Of a stretch of DNA of 64,000 nt, positions 62,058 to 64,000 are shown in pieces. The stretch is from positions 1-64,000 of the forward strand of contig CAMCRP010000005.1 of assembly GCA_945877315.1 (NCBI GenBank). The letters run 5' to 3'. Both the position numbers and the translations under genes were made by a program. The stretch comes from an uncultured Ruminococcus sp. (lineage in GTDB: Bacteria; Bacillota; Clostridia; Oscillospirales; Ruminococcaceae). The first letter of the stretch is position 1; each line of letters begins with the position of its first letter. Under the pieces are notes generated by a model, which searched no databases, was not told the origin of the DNA, and saw only the letters and a program-made list of their open reading frames with translations.

Positions 62058-62296
62058 TTTTTCATCTCCCAATCGTGCTGTCAGGTTGAAGTCACAGATT
62101 TTGTTGATATACGCAGGCTGTTTAATCGGAAATTCGCCGCATTAAAATATTATAGCACATATCCACATAATTTTCAAGGATTTATTCAAAATTTTCTGCT
62201 TGCTTTTTTAGGGGAAATGTGGCATAATATAATATGACCTGTTTTCACTTGATTGAAGGCATATATATCAAAATTATAAAGGAATGAGGAAAAAGA

Positions 62297-63829
62297 ATGG
62301 CTCATCAGTTAGTTATAGTTCTTGATTTCGGCGGACAGTACAATCAGCTTATCGCAAGGCGTGTCAGAGAATGTGGTGTTTACTGCGAGGTACATTCCTA
62401 CAAGACACCTATCAGCAAGCTTCGTGAAATGAACCCTGTGGGAATTATTTTTACGGGAGGCCCCAACAGCGTTTATCTGGAAACATCTCCTACAGTTTCA
62501 AAGGAGATCTTTGAGCTGGGTGTTCCTGTTCTGGGACTTTGCTATGGCTGTCAGCTTATTGCACATCTTTGTGGGGGAAAGGTTTCCACCGCCATTACAA
62601 GCGAATACGGAAAGACTGAAACTGTCTACGATACTTCGTCCTTGCTTTTCAAGGGACTTTCCGAGAAGAATATTTCCTGGATGAGTCATACCGATTATGT
62701 CGAAAAAATACCGGAGGGCTTCAAAAATATTGCTTATACGGAAAATTGTCCCACGGCGGCAATGGAATGTCCCGAACGCAAGCTTTACGGTATTCAGTTC
62801 CACCCCGAGGTAAATCACACCGTTGACGGTACAAAAATGCTCCACAATTTCCTTTATGAAATATGCGGCTGCAAGGGCGACTGGTCTATGGGCGAGTATG
62901 CTCAGACTGCTATAAAGTCTATCCGTGAAAAGGTGGGCGACGGAAAGGTGCTGCTGGCACTTTCGGGCGGCGTGGATTCCTCCGTGGCGGCTGCTCTGTT
63001 GTCCAAGGCGGTGGGCGACAAGCTTACCTGTATCTTCGTAGACCACGGCTTTATGCGCAAAAACGAGGGCGACGAGGTCGAGGCTGCATTCAAGGATTGG
63101 GATATTAACTTTGTCAGGGTAAATGCCAAGGAGCAGTTTATGGAGAAGCTCAGAGGTGTTTCCGACCCCGAAACAAAGAGAAAGACCATCGGTGAGGAGT
63201 TTATCAGAGTTTTCGAGCAGGAAGCAAAGAAGATAGGCAAGGTTGACTTTCTTGTTCAGGGAACTATTTATCCCGATATTATCGAAAGCGGGGCAGGGGA
63301 CGCTGCTGTTATCAAGTCCCATCATAACGTTGGCGGTTTGCCCGATTATGTGGATTTCAAGGAGATCATCGAACCCCTCAGACTGCTGTTCAAGGACGAG
63401 GTAAGAAAGCTGGGCGAGGAGCTGGGACTGTCACCCGTGCTGGTGTGGCGTCAGCCGTTCCCGGGTCCCGGACTTGCTATCAGAATTATTGGCGAGATAA
63501 CCGATGAAAAGCTGGAGATCTTACAGGACGCCGATTGGATATTCCGTGAGGAAATTGCAAAGGCAGGTCTGGATAAGTCCATTAATCAGTATTTTGCCGT
63601 TCTCACCAATAACCGTTCGGTAGGCGTTATGGGTGACGGAAGAACCTACGATTACACGCTTGCGCTGAGAGCCGTTACAACCACAGACTTTATGACCGCT
63701 GATTTTGCACGTATTCCTTATGAGGTTTTGGAAACTGCGTCAAGCCGTATTGTCAACGAGGTCAAGTCTATTAACAGGATAGTTTACGATGTTACCACAA
63801 AGCCCCCCGCAACTATTGAGTGGGAATGA
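62297..63829 (+). CDS. guaA: GMP synthase (glutamine-hydrolysing)
   Basis: Converts XMP to GMP with glutamine and ATP. The N-terminal class I amidotransferase has GLCYGCQ (Cys82) and FHPEV. The ATP-pyrophosphatase domain has [11 protein letters not shown]. The C-terminal dimerisation domain ends KPPATIEWE. 510 residues, full length. A TATAAT at 62228-62233 and GGAATGAGG ribosome site precede it. 62058-62296 shows no guanine riboswitch that I recognise. A terminator follows. Confidence 0.98.
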   Translation: MAHQLVIVLDFGGQYNQLIARRVRECGVYCEVHSYKTPISKLREMNPVGIIFTGGPNSVYLETSPTVSKEIFELGVPVLGLCYGCQLIAHLCGGKVSTAITSEYGKTETVYDTSSLLFKGLSEKNISWMSHTDYVEKIPEGFKNIAYTENCPTAAMECPERKLYGIQFHPEVNHTVDGTKMLHNFLYEICGCKGDWSMGEYAQTAIKSIREKVGDGKVLLALSGGVDSSVAAALLSKAVGDKLTCIFVDHGFMRKNEGDEVEAAFKDWDINFVRVNAKEQFMEKLRGVSDPETKRKTIGEEFIRVFEQEAKKIGKVDFLVQGTIYPDIIESGAGDAAVIKSHHNVGGLPDYVDFKEIIEPLRLLFKDEVRKLGEELGLSPVLVWRQPFPGPGLAIRIIGEITDEKLEILQDADWIFREEIAKAGLDKSINQYFAVLTNNRSVGVMGDGRTYDYTLALRAVTTTDFMTADFARIPYEVLETASSRIVNEVKSINRIVYDVTTKPPATIEWE

Positions 63830-63865
63830 TCCCTGTCACCTTCGAAATTCGTGTTTCCTTATATA

Positions 63866-63900
63866 AATAATAATCCCCGCTTTTGGCGGGGATTATTATT
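63866..63900 (+). terminator. Intrinsic terminator after guaA
   Basis: A 15-bp perfect stem AATAATAATCCCCGC with GCGGGGATTATTATT, 5-nt loop. Confidence 0.88.
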
Positions 63901-63983
63901 TAATGTCTGCTTTTGCCGCCCGTTAGCGGCGGCAAAAGCAGACATTAATCAGGTAGTACGGCACAAATCTTTGATTTGTGCCG
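63900..63983. repeat. Two adjacent perfect palindromes downstream of guaA
   Basis: Palindrome 1 has 21-bp arms, 63900-63920 with 63928-63948, and a 7-nt loop. Palindrome 2 has 11-bp arms (CGGCACAAATC, 63959-63969, and GATTTGTGCCG, 63973-63983) and a 3-nt loop. No T-run follows either. They look like a miniature palindromic repeat or the end of a mobile unit running off the window. Confidence 0.75.
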
Positions 63984-64000
63984 CTGAAAATCCTGTTTTA

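Noticed and set aside
62058..62296. Possible guanine riboswitch before guaA
   Set aside because: The leader from the -10 box to the ATG is only about 60 nt, and no purine-riboswitch core was recognised.

Overview
The window looks like chromosome from an anaerobic, low-to-mid GC Firmicute, most likely a Ruminococcus-like member of the Oscillospiraceae. The evidence is strong AGGAGG-type ribosome sites with some TTG/GTG starts, a spore-germination (ger) operon, pyruvate formate-lyase metabolism, a GH2 beta-mannosidase, DUF4214 surface-protein repeats, and DtxR, Rrf2 and BlaI regulators. No rRNA, tRNA, CRISPR array or complete insertion sequence was seen. Genus placement is inference from gene content only.

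Layout. 1-2.7 kb: a repeat-rich DUF4214 protein with an unresolved 5' end. 2.8-8.6 kb: remnant of an integrative/conjugative element, with a small acidic peptide gene, a YqaJ-family nuclease, a four-cysteine partner, an AT-rich unknown cargo gene, a VirD4/TraG coupling ATPase and a MobA/MobL relaxase cut down to its first ~100 residues. 8.6-13.7 kb: low-molecular-weight phosphatase, HAD hydrolase, EcsC-like protein, SDR oxidoreductase and a BlaI/BlaR1-type pair. 13.7-17.2 kb: gerA-gerB-gerC operon on the minus strand. 17.3-24.4 kb: radC, uvrB-rluA, PHP phosphoesterase, TSCPD protein, YdcF-like protein and an orphan solute-binding lipoprotein.

24.4-28.1 kb is the most interesting stretch. Pyruvate formate-lyase is encoded as two polypeptides: a 699-residue core holding the Cys-Cys active site, and a separate 81-residue glycyl-radical subunit. 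A FocA/FNT-like formate channel follows. A strong promoter and a ~160-nt leader precede the core, and a strong hairpin separates the two subunit genes.

28.1-34.2 kb (minus): lipid kinase, hybrid histidine kinase whose H-box histidine is a tyrosine, beta-mannosidase and HD-domain protein, probably one operon. 34.4-40.1 kb (plus): ABC exporter pair, galT and a DtxR-family regulator. 40.1-45.2 kb: a FliD-C-like protein, Na/Pi cotransporter, an MFS protein and two small membrane or secreted proteins. 45.2-46.8 kb: cysK and an Rrf2 regulator.

46.9-54.0 kb: L-fucose catabolism, with aldolase, lactaldehyde reductase, HAD phosphatase, mutarotase, kinase and isomerase. A four-helix-bundle (23S IVP-type) gene bounded by inverted repeats lies inside this cluster. 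54.0-62.1 kb: PfkB sugar kinase, apolipoprotein N-acyltransferase (lnt), DUF421/DUF4363 pair, and a minus-strand run of S41 peptidase, putative Mn/arsenic-type permease, SLC13-type permease and TcdA. 62.3-63.8 kb: guaA, followed by a terminator and two large perfect palindromes at the window edge.
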